Positions 54,789 through 64,000 of a stretch of DNA of 64,000 nucleotides are shown piece after piece. Under the pieces are notes generated by a model, which ran no database searches, was not told the DNA's origin, and worked only from the letters and a program-made list of their open reading frames with translations. Position 1 is the stretch's first letter, and every line of letters starts with the position of its first letter. Where the stretch lies: the NCBI GenBank assembly GCA_903772945.1, contig CAICTM010000018.1, positions 62,001 through 126,000 of the forward strand, in the 5' to 3' direction. The stretch is from Seminavis robusta. Lineage: Eukaryota; Bacillariophyta; Bacillariophyceae; Naviculales; Naviculaceae. The position numbers and the translations under genes were made by a program.

Positions 54789-57700
54789 TGTCTTTTGTTG
54801 GTTTTGATCTTCCAGGTTGTAATGTTATGTCGTGAATCGCATCCAACAGCTAGCTGTATTCAGATAGATCTGGTAGTATGATGTCTCTCAAACGAAGGCT
54901 TGGGTTCGAGTTGGTACAGTGGTACGGGGTGTGGGTCCAGGCAACGATCCAACAGACTAAACTGCTAGTGGCCTCAGAGAGTGAGTTAATCATCGTGGCG
55001 GGAAGGACAAAAAGAGGTCCGCACGCTTGCTTACACTGCATAGTTCCACTCGCCACCCAAACAGCAACTGGATGCCTATACAACGATGACCCATAACTAG
55101 ACAAGTCTACTTGCGGACAGTAAATCACTGCTCGTTTATTATCATAGGAATGAGGACGTCACGTTTTTTAATCATTATTAATACCAACGCAGGCAGGGAG
55201 AAGGCATCCTAGACATTTACATAATCAAGAAACTAGGCCTCGAGTCCGTCCTCCGGCCACTGTAAGAACCAAAATCTTGCTCTCCCCACAAAGCTCCGAC
55301 ACAATTAATTATTGGAGCAAGCAGGGGGAAGTGAGGACCTCTTCAGGAGCGTTCGAGAAGTGTTCTCAAACTTCCTTTAAGTCTCTGTTAGCGTTCTTCA
55401 ATAGAAAAGGAGACTCTACTATAAAATATATGTACAGGATGGTAGATGGAAACACCGATCGATGAAACGTGGAAAAAATCATTTACCAAACCAATTAGCT
55501 CCAATTATTGTCGAAGAGCTGTCGAAGAGTGTCGAAGCTACTTTTAAACTTACACTTCAACAGTTACTAAATTCTGCTGACCAGCTGACTACTATGCACA
55601 AGTAAGTACTCTTGTGTTGAGTGTAAATACAGGGGGGAATTCTCACGAACTCTTGGTTCTTGGTTCAACATGATCATTTATGTCTCTATTTCTCCTAGTT
55701 TTTTAAAGGAGTGCTTCTGCCTTCTTTTTTCAAAACCAATTTCACAGGAGCTGCAAGCGAAGAAGCAGAAGCATGCTGGTTAGCTCCTGATGATTTATCA
55801 AAATGCGTCAGTTTTTGTGCCCTGCCAGCTAGTTGCACTGCCGCTGTCCATCGTGAGCAAGCAGAGAACCAGCAAAGGCCAAGTCCCAGCAGCATCATGA
55901 TGAACAAGATACTGGCTACTTGTCTACCAGTGTCAACACATCGTGTCCATCGTCCCGGTCAAAAAGCGAAGGGTTGGAAGGTGCGACCAAAGCTTAAAAC
56001 GCACGCAAGATTGAAAGAGAAGATTCCGACCTACTAGTAGAGTGCGTGCGATGCAATAACTGTACTTCTTGGTTCTAAAGGTCTGGGAGACGACTCTATT
56101 GGAGAGTTTTGTTGTTTTGTTGCTTGCTGGGACTGTAGCTTCACTTTTTTGTCAACAATGTGGCTGGTGAGAAGCAAGCAATAAGGTGGTTTTTGCTACT
56201 AGCTAGCGAGCCAGTCAACGATCAGAACGTCATCTTGACGAGCAAGAGAGAGATAGAACTCTTGACCAGCACCTGATGAGATCATTGTTTTCTTGATTGC
56301 TACTTGATGGTTTGCTCAACTAACCTGCAAAGAATTTTCTGCCTGAAACGGAGCTGGTAACATACCGGTAGCCTACCAAAGCTATTATGCAACTACAAAC
56401 AACCACAGAGAGTAAGGCTAAGGGTACAGCAGTAGATATGCCAAAAAACGCTTTAGATCCCAGTTTCGGCAAAAGCAGATTTAGCTATTGCCTCGAGCAC
56501 TCTTATTTTCCTGCCTTGTCACTTATTAGGATGCCATTAATCCGAGCAGCTAGCCGGTATTAGTACAGGTACCGTAAAGAAGGCAACCAATGGTGGTCAG
56601 CACTTACCACACAACAACTTCCTTGTGTATTGTGTAAAGAGTAGAGTGTGGTGTCGCCGTGGGGTGGTTCCACTTCTTCGAGGGCAAGGTACGGCCTCTT
56701 GGGGTTCGTTTCTCGCCTACCTGTGATACAGTACTTCCTTCGACTAGTTGCGAACTAGTTCAGTTTCACCGTTGGTTCTCTCCGCTGGGTACTGGGTAGG
56801 GAGGAAGTTGTGAAAGAAAGCATAGCTCTTGAAAATATGAAAATATTATGTTGTAGATGTATGTGTTCCTCTAGCTAGCTAGTCTAGGTAGATGAAAGTG
56901 GAATTTACGGAAAAGGCACCACGTCAGCCACAGGCCAGGGCGAAAGAACGCTTGGCCCTTGGCCCGCAACGTTGCAACTCTGCCTGGTGTGGGAGCTGTA
57001 CCGGTATGGGTGTATTTTTGCTTATTGCAACATTGCAACCAGCAACAACAGCTTAACAACTGACCTTCCAAGGAAGTTTTCACTGTCCATTGAATCGAAT
57101 CTCTTTGCTTTCTTTCTACTTATTTTAAAGCACGGGCTTGGGTGTAAATACGAAGTCTTCTCTGTAGTACTTCAGAGAAGCTACAACTGGATCGAAAATG
57201 AACAGTAGAACCTGAGAAAGGACGCCGTTATGCAATGTCAAATGTCAAAATTTAATGTCAAGTGTCAAGGCAAGCAAGCTCAAAAGGCAAGGCACAAGGC
57301 AAACCACGGAGGCAATAGGTATTGCTCTTCCAGGACTATCTCGAACATACAACGTAGCCTTTGGAACAGGGACGAAGCCACAACAGGACATCAACCTTTC
57401 TCTAAGGAGCAAATTGCTCCAGACGGCGTCTAGCCATTGTAGATACGGTACTGGTGGGTTGGCTAGCTGAGGAGCAGGGTCGGGAACCAAACAGGTGGCC
57501 GTTTGCCAGCTATGTTCTTCTGGCTGTGCAACTTCGGAGCCCTGAAATCGAGGCAGCTTGTATGTGAGGCAGATGCATCTGATCATGAGTTTGTTCCTCC
57601 CGTACTCGCGGCTAGTACGGTAGCACGTATGCATACCGATGGCGGTGGTAGCTACCGGCACGTACTGAGGCTCGGTAGACAGGTCATATTTTCGAATGAA

Positions 57701-58393
57701 ACGGATCCGGCGGTTGCTTGCTCAGCTTTCTCCAGTTTATGGGGTGCGTTGCTCTGTCATCTTCGTTCCTACCTGGCACTCGGATCACACACTGGCTGCC
57801 TTCCTCCAAAGAGGACGGCCTGGTGGTGGGGATCGGGAGGGTTGGATAAGATGCCCACGTCGTCCGGTTGCAGCCCTCACCTACCGAATGGGAGGCAATC
57901 GTTACCGCCAACTTGGCTCCAAGAGCTTTACTGCGTGAGATGGTAAATACGAGTACGAACCTGTGCGAGTACGACAGGTACCGTTGTACAGATCGTAGGG
58001 ACGACCATGTGCGGCGGATTGGTCGGCTTTTCGGATCAAGTACTGTACCAGGTACATGTAGATGCGGTAAAACAAATTTGATGGAATCCAATCAAATGAT
58101 TGAAGATTCAATCCAATCAATCAAAATTGTTTGAATGATTGAATCATTCAAATTTTAAAATAGTGAAGTGTCATTTTACCTCCACTACCTGAGAAAGATA
58201 TCTTTGTGTGGACGAGGCAGAGTTTTTGAAAATTTCATCGTCGTACACGGACAACTCTCCTCTCGATAGTTCTAGTTCGCCTGCAGTATTTTCGAAACCA
58301 CATCGCTTGTTGGCAATGCCAACAATAGCTGACTAGCATAGCTCGAGCTAGCATTGTTCAATCGATTGATTCAATTTCATCCCAACCAACATC
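54789..58393. other. Long intergenic region, no gene supported
   Basis: 3.6 kb with only short weak open frames. An open frame with an in-frame ATG at about 55898 on the minus strand is the best of them but has no known features. Near 58080-58155, gattcaatccaatcaatcaaa and tttgaatgattgaatcattcaaa form a small AT-rich palindrome. The upstream region of the SET gene is included. Confidence 0.45.
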
Positions 58394-60793
58394 ATGAGCT
58401 TTCGGGAATTCCTGCAGGAGCTCTCGGCTGTGGACGATCGTTTCCGTCCGACCTCGGCTGGAATCGACACTGCCAAACTGGCGCAAGACGCTACTGACAG
58501 AGGGAAACCTCAGGTGTTTCAAGCGTGGTTGCCACCACCAGTTATCAACAGAACGGGCTTCATCCAAATGCACGAAGAGCAAATGAAGCTCATTCAGAAC
58601 CGCAAGCGTAGCAAAGGGAACACCGTCGTTGTTAGCTCGAACTCCACGATACGACCACATGCTCAACATGGTCCGTTCCCTCCACTCTCATCTCTCCGAG
58701 TAACCACTTTGAGAGAAGTTGCTACGAAAGTCAACCATATCCACGATGATTGCATTCTGTTTGTCAAAACAATCTTTGACTCCCATCGCATCGTCGGAAC
58801 CAACCTCCTGGTGGAGGACTCATGTGGCGACTGCCTGCTTTTCTCCCTCTACAACTTTGTTGCTCCCGAGGAAGATCCACAAGATGTCTTCCCGAAGGGA
58901 ACGTATCTGGCAATCTTAGCACCCTACATGAAGAATTCGGGCGATGATCCCAACAGAAACCTTCTCCTTCGCTGCGACAACCCCGAATGCATCCGTATCT
59001 TCACGTCTCATCGATCATGGCTTGCGGGCATGCGAGGAAAGAAGCTGATCGACACCAGAGGGCTGGATCCCTCTCAGCTGCGGAAGCAAGGCAACGAAGC
59101 CTTTGGCGAAGAACGATACCCTGTAGCAGCTCGGTGCTATACCCGGGCTCTTGACTGCCCCAGCATTGAGGATGCCGACAAGGTGGCTTGCTTGAGCAAC
59201 CTAGCAGAAGTCAATTTGCGGCAAGAGCTATGGGAGGCTGCGGGAGAGAACGCCAGGGCTGTGCTGGCATTAGACCACACTCACACGAAGGCAAAGTATC
59301 GCCTTGCTACAGCACTTGTACGTCTCAATCGATTTGAGGAGGCCGTACAAGTAATATCCGGTGAAATGGAAAAGATCTTTCAGCGCCTCCGGAAGGATAT
59401 TGCCGAGCTCCTGAAAGAGCAGGCGGGGCAATACAAGTTGAAAAAGATTCACAAGGAAGCGGCATCGAAACCAAACCATCGATTGGCCAAGTTCCATGCC
59501 AACTTTGTATCGCCAAAGATCGAGACAGGAGTAGAGATTGTCAAAGAACGACAAGGTTTCACCTACAGGGGTTGTATCGCCACGGAACGCATCGACGCAA
59601 ACACGCTCATATCATCCTCCAGAGCTTTGGTGTTTTGCCAAGAACAAGCGAACGCTCTCGACTATTGTGTTGACCCTTACACCAAGAGATTCCTCAAAGG
59701 TTCGTCCATGGCGCTGGAGAACAAGTTGATTCTCTTGATGTATCAGCGCCCTGCCTTGAGGGAAAGCATTTACAATTTGTCCTCTGGTCTGGAACATGCC
59801 TCAAACCCCAGTTGCAAGATTGATATCAAACGTATTGGAGGGATCGTGACAAGTAATACCTTTGGAATATCCGCCGTCGATGGAGTCGAGGAGACCTGGG
59901 AAAAGTTCAAACAGACCAGCCAATGCCTCGAGCCTTTGTCTGGCCTCCAAGAAGAAGAAGCTTGGGAGCAGCAATTCATAAACGGGTCGGGCTTCTGGAC
60001 ACAAGAATCGTTGTTCAATCATTCCTGCATTCCAAACTGCACATGGAATCAGATTGGCGATCAGATGTTTGTCTCGACCACCCAAGACATTGAAGCGGGC
60101 CAAGAATTGACTCTGAGTTATGTGAGTTTGGACTTGTCATTTTCGGATCGAGAGGAGAAGTTTCGCCACTGGATTCAGCCCGACCATGGTTTTCAGTGTG
60201 AATGCGATTGGTGCCACAGCATTCGCAGCTCTCCGAAATTGGCCAAGACCGAGAGGACGGTTCATGCAGCGTATCGAAAAGCAGCCCAATTGGTTTCCTC
60301 GGGGCACCACGTCACGCGGATGCATGCAGCCGCAGAGCTTGCCATGCCATCCGCGGAACGACAAGTAGCATTTGACACCTTCTCATCCTTGCCTCTTGCT
60401 TTGCAGCACAATGCATGTGCCGATCTCTGGGTAATGGAGGGAGCGTGTCAAGCGCACAAGGGAAACCATCCAGGTGCGCTCGTAGCTTATGAAAAAGTAG
60501 CGGCCATCAAGTTTGCGGTTCGAGGAGGCTTTAGCATTGAACGAGCAAAGGATCTTTGGAGGATTGTTGGAGCATCCATGGCGAACCAGAATCCAGGTCG
60601 GGCCTTGGAGCTATTGATCAGCATTTATCATGACGTGTTTTTGCCGTCATCAGTATCGAACATGTACGAAGCCTTTCGTGTATTGACCTTGCACTATTCC
60701 ATGCCTTGGTGGCAAGATTCTTTCGATGTGCAGAAGCAGACAGTGATGGAGCGGTTGATTGAGAGAGCCGTGAGAAGTGCAACCACATCTTAG
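58394..60793 (+). CDS. TPR-SET (SMYD-like) protein methyltransferase
   Basis: Single exon, 799 residues. A TPR-like block (LRKQGNEAFGEERYPVAARC; KVACLSNLAEVNLRQELWE; ALDHTHTKAKYRLATALVR) lies at about 230-320. The split SET domain begins near 380 (GVEIVKERQGFTYRGCIA) and contains FNHSCIPNCTW and GQELTLSYV. A Cys-rich post-SET motif follows (FQCECDWCHS). The C-terminus has more helical repeats. These motifs fit SMYD-type lysine methyltransferases that act on histones and other proteins using S-adenosylmethionine. The MYND zinc finger of animal SMYD proteins was not seen. A gene of this layout with an N-terminal TPR is also known in plants. Confidence 0.85.
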   Translation: MSFREFLQELSAVDDRFRPTSAGIDTAKLAQDATDRGKPQVFQAWLPPPVINRTGFIQMHEEQMKLIQNRKRSKGNTVVVSSNSTIRPHAQHGPFPPLSSLRVTTLREVATKVNHIHDDCILFVKTIFDSHRIVGTNLLVEDSCGDCLLFSLYNFVAPEEDPQDVFPKGTYLAILAPYMKNSGDDPNRNLLLRCDNPECIRIFTSHRSWLAGMRGKKLIDTRGLDPSQLRKQGNEAFGEERYPVAARCYTRALDCPSIEDADKVACLSNLAEVNLRQELWEAAGENARAVLALDHTHTKAKYRLATALVRLNRFEEAVQVISGEMEKIFQRLRKDIAELLKEQAGQYKLKKIHKEAASKPNHRLAKFHANFVSPKIETGVEIVKERQGFTYRGCIATERIDANTLISSSRALVFCQEQANALDYCVDPYTKRFLKGSSMALENKLILLMYQRPALRESIYNLSSGLEHASNPSCKIDIKRIGGIVTSNTFGISAVDGVEETWEKFKQTSQCLEPLSGLQEEEAWEQQFINGSGFWTQESLFNHSCIPNCTWNQIGDQMFVSTTQDIEAGQELTLSYVSLDLSFSDREEKFRHWIQPDHGFQCECDWCHSIRSSPKLAKTERTVHAAYRKAAQLVSSGHHVTRMHAAAELAMPSAERQVAFDTFSSLPLALQHNACADLWVMEGACQAHKGNHPGALVAYEKVAAIKFAVRGGFSIERAKDLWRIVGASMANQNPGRALELLISIYHDVFLPSSVSNMYEAFRVLTLHYSMPWWQDSFDVQKQTVMERLIERAVRSATTS

Positions 60794-62026
60794 AACGTCC
60801 CAATCTTCTTCTTTTCTTCGCATCATCTGTCTAGCTAGTCAGCCTGCTGCTTAGAAAAGATACGATAATAGAATCTCGAGAGTCACATGAAACTCCACCA
60901 GAACTGTTTCGTCGCCTGCTCAGGATACCAGCTAGCTGACGGCAGCTCTTCTTTTGTGATGTTCTGGCTTGCAAGGATGTGTTTCTGGCGTCCCGCCTTT
61001 TTAAACGGCTTGAGAGGGGCAGTGTAGCAGTCTGATGGGACCAGTGCTTGGTACATGATGTAGTAAGGGGGTTGCGAAACAGACAGGGCCCCTCGAAGCT
61101 TCTCTAAACTTGCAAGGAAGCAGCATGGATGGGAGGTGGGTTCAGGGCATGGAGATCCAAACCAAGCCAACTATGGGTGTTGATTGGGAAAGCTGCGAGC
61201 GAACAGGAGGGCAGCCTTCTCACGGGGGCACCGTGCTTGGATGGAGTAGGTACAATGGCACGGCCATGTAACTTCTGAGCTGGACGCTGGAGAAGTCTCC
61301 CAGGATGCACGGGAAGAAAGTGGAATGGGGTGGAGATTTCTGGTGGTACGGTAGTAATGATAAAGACTGTGATGGCGGTGATGGAATTTGTTCCAGGTGC
61401 CAAGACCTCCAGCAGAGAGGCAAAGAGGGTGTTTAATACATAGATATGGATTATTAAATAAGATGATGTTGTGTTTGGAGTGCACAAACAACGCAGAGAA
61501 CGGTGGGCAAGGATCAACTGGGGAGTGCTGCTAGCTAGCTTGACTAGGCAACAAAAATGAGCTGCAAAATGTAAATCTTTGGGAAGGCCCAATGAAAATG
61601 ACAAAGGGCACATCTCGTTAATTACGTATGAGTCTCCCTAATTCCTTGAATGAATGATAATTAGGGTGTTATTTTGCCAGATCCTTCATCCAAAACCGGT
61701 GCAGAAAGAAGGATCTTTGAAATCTCCATGGGACCTTCACTATGACTTTTGGCTTGGTGTTGTTGGTGTTGTTGTTGGGATAGCTATCTGGCGACCATGG
61801 CACAGAGCCGCTGTTGTTGTGAATTGTCGAAGAATGCCACAAAGAAGGAGAAGAGAGCGAGCTAGTAGACTAAGCCAACCTTGCCATCTCCAGCTCTTGT
61901 CAGCCTGAAGTACAGTAGTGGCATCCAACAACAACGATACAACGATACATTGGACACCTCCAGCTTTCCAGAAGGCGAGGTCGGGTAGTGCAATAGCTAG
62001 CTATAGAACCAGAGAGATATTCCACC
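60794..62026. other. Intergenic
   Basis: No gene supported; the minus-strand open frames at 61104-61613 look random. Confidence 0.45.
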
Positions 62027-63707
62027 ATGACAACCCCGCTAAAGTTGGATATTGATGAGGCCATTGGTGCGTACAGTAGGAAAGCTCGAGCAGCTTGTGT
62101 GATGTTGTGATGTTCTATTGCCGTGTTCCGGTGGCTACCGTCCCAATCGGATCAATCCATCGTACCTCACTCCTGTGAACTTTGCTTTGCTCTCTTCTTC
62201 TTCTTTTGGTACCGTACTACAGAACGACTTGGAATGGGCCGGTTTCAACGCCGGCTCCTCTTGGCGGCGGGTCTCTGTATTGCCGCCGATACGATAGAAG
62301 TCTTGCTATTGAGTTTTCTAACGTTGGTCGTGACCAAGGAATGGGATTTGAATCATCAACAAGCATCCGCCGTCACATCGGTTGTCTTTATCGGGGCATT
62401 GATTGGGACGCTAGTGCTGGGTCCATTGGGGGATGCCTTGGGACGAAAGCCACTCTTTGTGTTCTCCACAACTCTCATTGCCGTGTGTGGAATGCTCACG
62501 GCATTGTCCACCACCTATTGGATCATGATGATTTTCCAATTTGGCGTGGGAATCGGTGTGGGAGGTGTCGTCATTCCATTTGATGCCATTGCCGAGTTTA
62601 TACCCAATGAACAGAGAGGTATGTGCATACATCATGTCTAGCTAGCTAGCTACTTGCTGGCTAGCTGATACATTTCTCACTTTCTATCTATCTGCTGATA
62701 CAACTTTCCTTCTTTCTATAGGTACACAACTCTTAATTCTGGGATACTTTTGGACACTGGGGACCATGGCAGTGCCCATCCTGGCATGGCTGGGTCTCAA
62801 GGAAGAATCCTCGTGGCGTCTCTTTGTCGTCTTGTGCAGTATCCCATGTGTTATCTCCACCTTTTTAACCATTGTATTTGTTCCCGAAAGTCCACGATGG
62901 CTACTCACCCAAGGCAAACACGATCAAGCGTTGGAAATCTTACGAACCGCCGCAGCCACCAACCAACTGGATCCCACCGAAACGTTTCCAGAGGGTGTCA
63001 CTCTTATTGACAAACACGAAGCCGACACCGAAGTGGCATCTGTTTTCACTCTTTTGAAACCGGAATGGCGCAAAATGACAATCTTGCTGTGGTCGACATG
63101 GATTGGGTTGGCATTCCTGTATTGGGGAACCATACAAGTGGTGACGTTGGTCTTTGTCGACGAATCACAGCTCAAAAATGGGGACGTTCTCACATTTGAT
63201 TACGGAGCCATTTTCTCATCGAGTTGTGCCGAAATTGTGGGACAAACGCTGGTCATTCTACTCATTCATCGGGCCGGGCGGACCAAAATCACGTCGCTCA
63301 TGTACCTGTTGGGTGGTATTTGTGTCTTTGGTCTGTGTTGGGCCGCATCTGACATTACCACACCGCGCTCCGTATTGGTCGTCTTGGCATTCTTTGCACG
63401 GTGTTTTGCCATGGGAGCCAGCAGCATGACATGGATTGTCACGGCGGAGCTGCTGCCCACGCAAATACGAACGACAGGACATTCGGCGGCCAATGGTGTC
63501 GCTCGATTGGGTGGAGCCATTTCTCCCTTTTTGGTATCACCCGCCAACCCAATTGGACTCATCGGGCTGGTCATGGGGGTCGTTAGTATTCTCACCAGTG
63601 TTGTGGCATGGAATCTACCCGAAACGGCCGGAGCAGCAATAGGAACGGCGGGAAAACGCGAGCTGGATCCAGATGGGAAACCTATCCAAGTCAGCGAGAT
63701 TGTGTAG
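62027..63707 (+). CDS. SVOP/SV2-like major facilitator superfamily transporter
   Basis: Exons 62027-62066, 62223-62618 and 62722-63707 are joined in phase to give 473 residues. The N-terminus (LDIDEAIERLGMGRFQRRLL, formed over the first intron) is typical of SVOP-like and related organic-ion transporters. Membrane segments are numerous, consistent with twelve in total. Signature motifs are GDALGRKP after TM2 and FVPESPRWLL after TM6. The middle loop carries KHEADTEVASV. Substrates in this group include organic ions, nicotinate and sugars, so the substrate here is unknown. Probably plasma membrane or endomembrane. The stop at 63707 follows a short basic/polar tail. Confidence 0.85.
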
Positions 63708-64000
63708 AGCAATAGGAAAGAAGAAGAGTCACATGTACAGTATGAGTGCAGGCAAGAGGTGACCAAGACCACGACCGCCTTCCCAACAAGAAGTAAGAGC
63801 TAAGACAACCGGAACCCAGTCGTCGGACGCCAGAGAACTCGACAACAAGCAATTCAATGCACACTGTGCAGACGAGGCGTCTACAATAGCTAAACTAGTC
63901 CTTGTCTGTTTTGAAGGTATAATTTCGTCGCCTGAAACCATGGGACACAGCAATCAACTGAACGGGGCCTTGTAGCAAGTCCCATGGTAAACGTCCTAGT
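63708..64000. other. 3' flank to window end
   Basis: No gene seen. Confidence 0.5.

Noticed and set aside
55695-55898. Small minus-strand secreted-like protein
   Set aside because: A short hydrophobic start is the only feature; no support from context.
61104-61613. 169-codon minus-strand frame
   Set aside because: Starts at a non-AUG codon or unsupported site; composition is untypical of the real genes here.

Overview
The window looks like nuclear DNA of a diatom, most likely a raphid pennate. Seminavis robusta or a relative is my best guess, by inference only. The evidence is: short GT-AG introns (about 45-140 bp) in genes otherwise rich in long single exons; tandem ankyrin-like repeats of the WAHENGCPWD type; a heat-shock-factor gene; a protein with many helicase-associated (HA) repeats; a signal peptide followed by an ASSF motif, as in diatom plastid targeting; and small secreted proteins with GPI-like tails. 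No rRNA, tRNA, CRISPR array or bacterial-type operon was seen.

Layout. 0-6 kb: a 5'-truncated sulfotransferase with a long Lys/His-rich repeat tail (+), then a poorly resolved multi-exon minus-strand locus (3.1-5.9 kb). 7.6-14.5 kb: a secreted protein, two large ankyrin-repeat genes flanking a hotdog thioesterase, and a small plastid-type preprotein. 14.6-14.8 kb: a 150-bp palindrome. 15.4-22.1 kb: an 8-exon, two-SANT corepressor-like protein (2030 aa). 22.7-29.3 kb: a decayed-looking stretch with a frame-broken cytochrome P450, a frame-broken secreted-protein gene, an armadillo-repeat pseudogene and an ankyrin pseudogene with a 70-bp tandem duplication. 30.8-36.5 kb: a secreted GPI-like protein, a protein joining a viroplasmin/RNase H1-N-like domain to an AT-hook and five HA repeats, and a convergent HA relic. 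38.2-44.5 kb: two paralogous genes of unknown function around a secreted protein and a 456-bp TIR element. 45.1-51.4 kb: a Golgi-type sulfotransferase, a class-3-type lipase, a cyclic phosphodiesterase and a BCS1-type AAA ATPase. 53-54.8 kb: a heat-shock factor. 58.4-63.7 kb: a TPR-SET protein and an SVOP-like MFS transporter.

The genes do not form one pathway. Common themes are chromatin and transcription (SANT corepressor, HSF, TPR-SET, AT-hook/HA protein), secreted or Golgi proteins (two sulfotransferases, lipase, three small secreted proteins) and lineage-specific repeat families (ankyrin, ARM, HA, the NAPAA-ending pair). Frame breaks cluster in a few loci, while neighbouring long genes are intact over 1-6 kb of coding sequence. 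This favours pseudogenes over uniform sequencing error, although several breaks sit in homopolymers. Intergenic DNA is rich in the palindromic words ACCGGT/GGTACC and CTAGCTAG.
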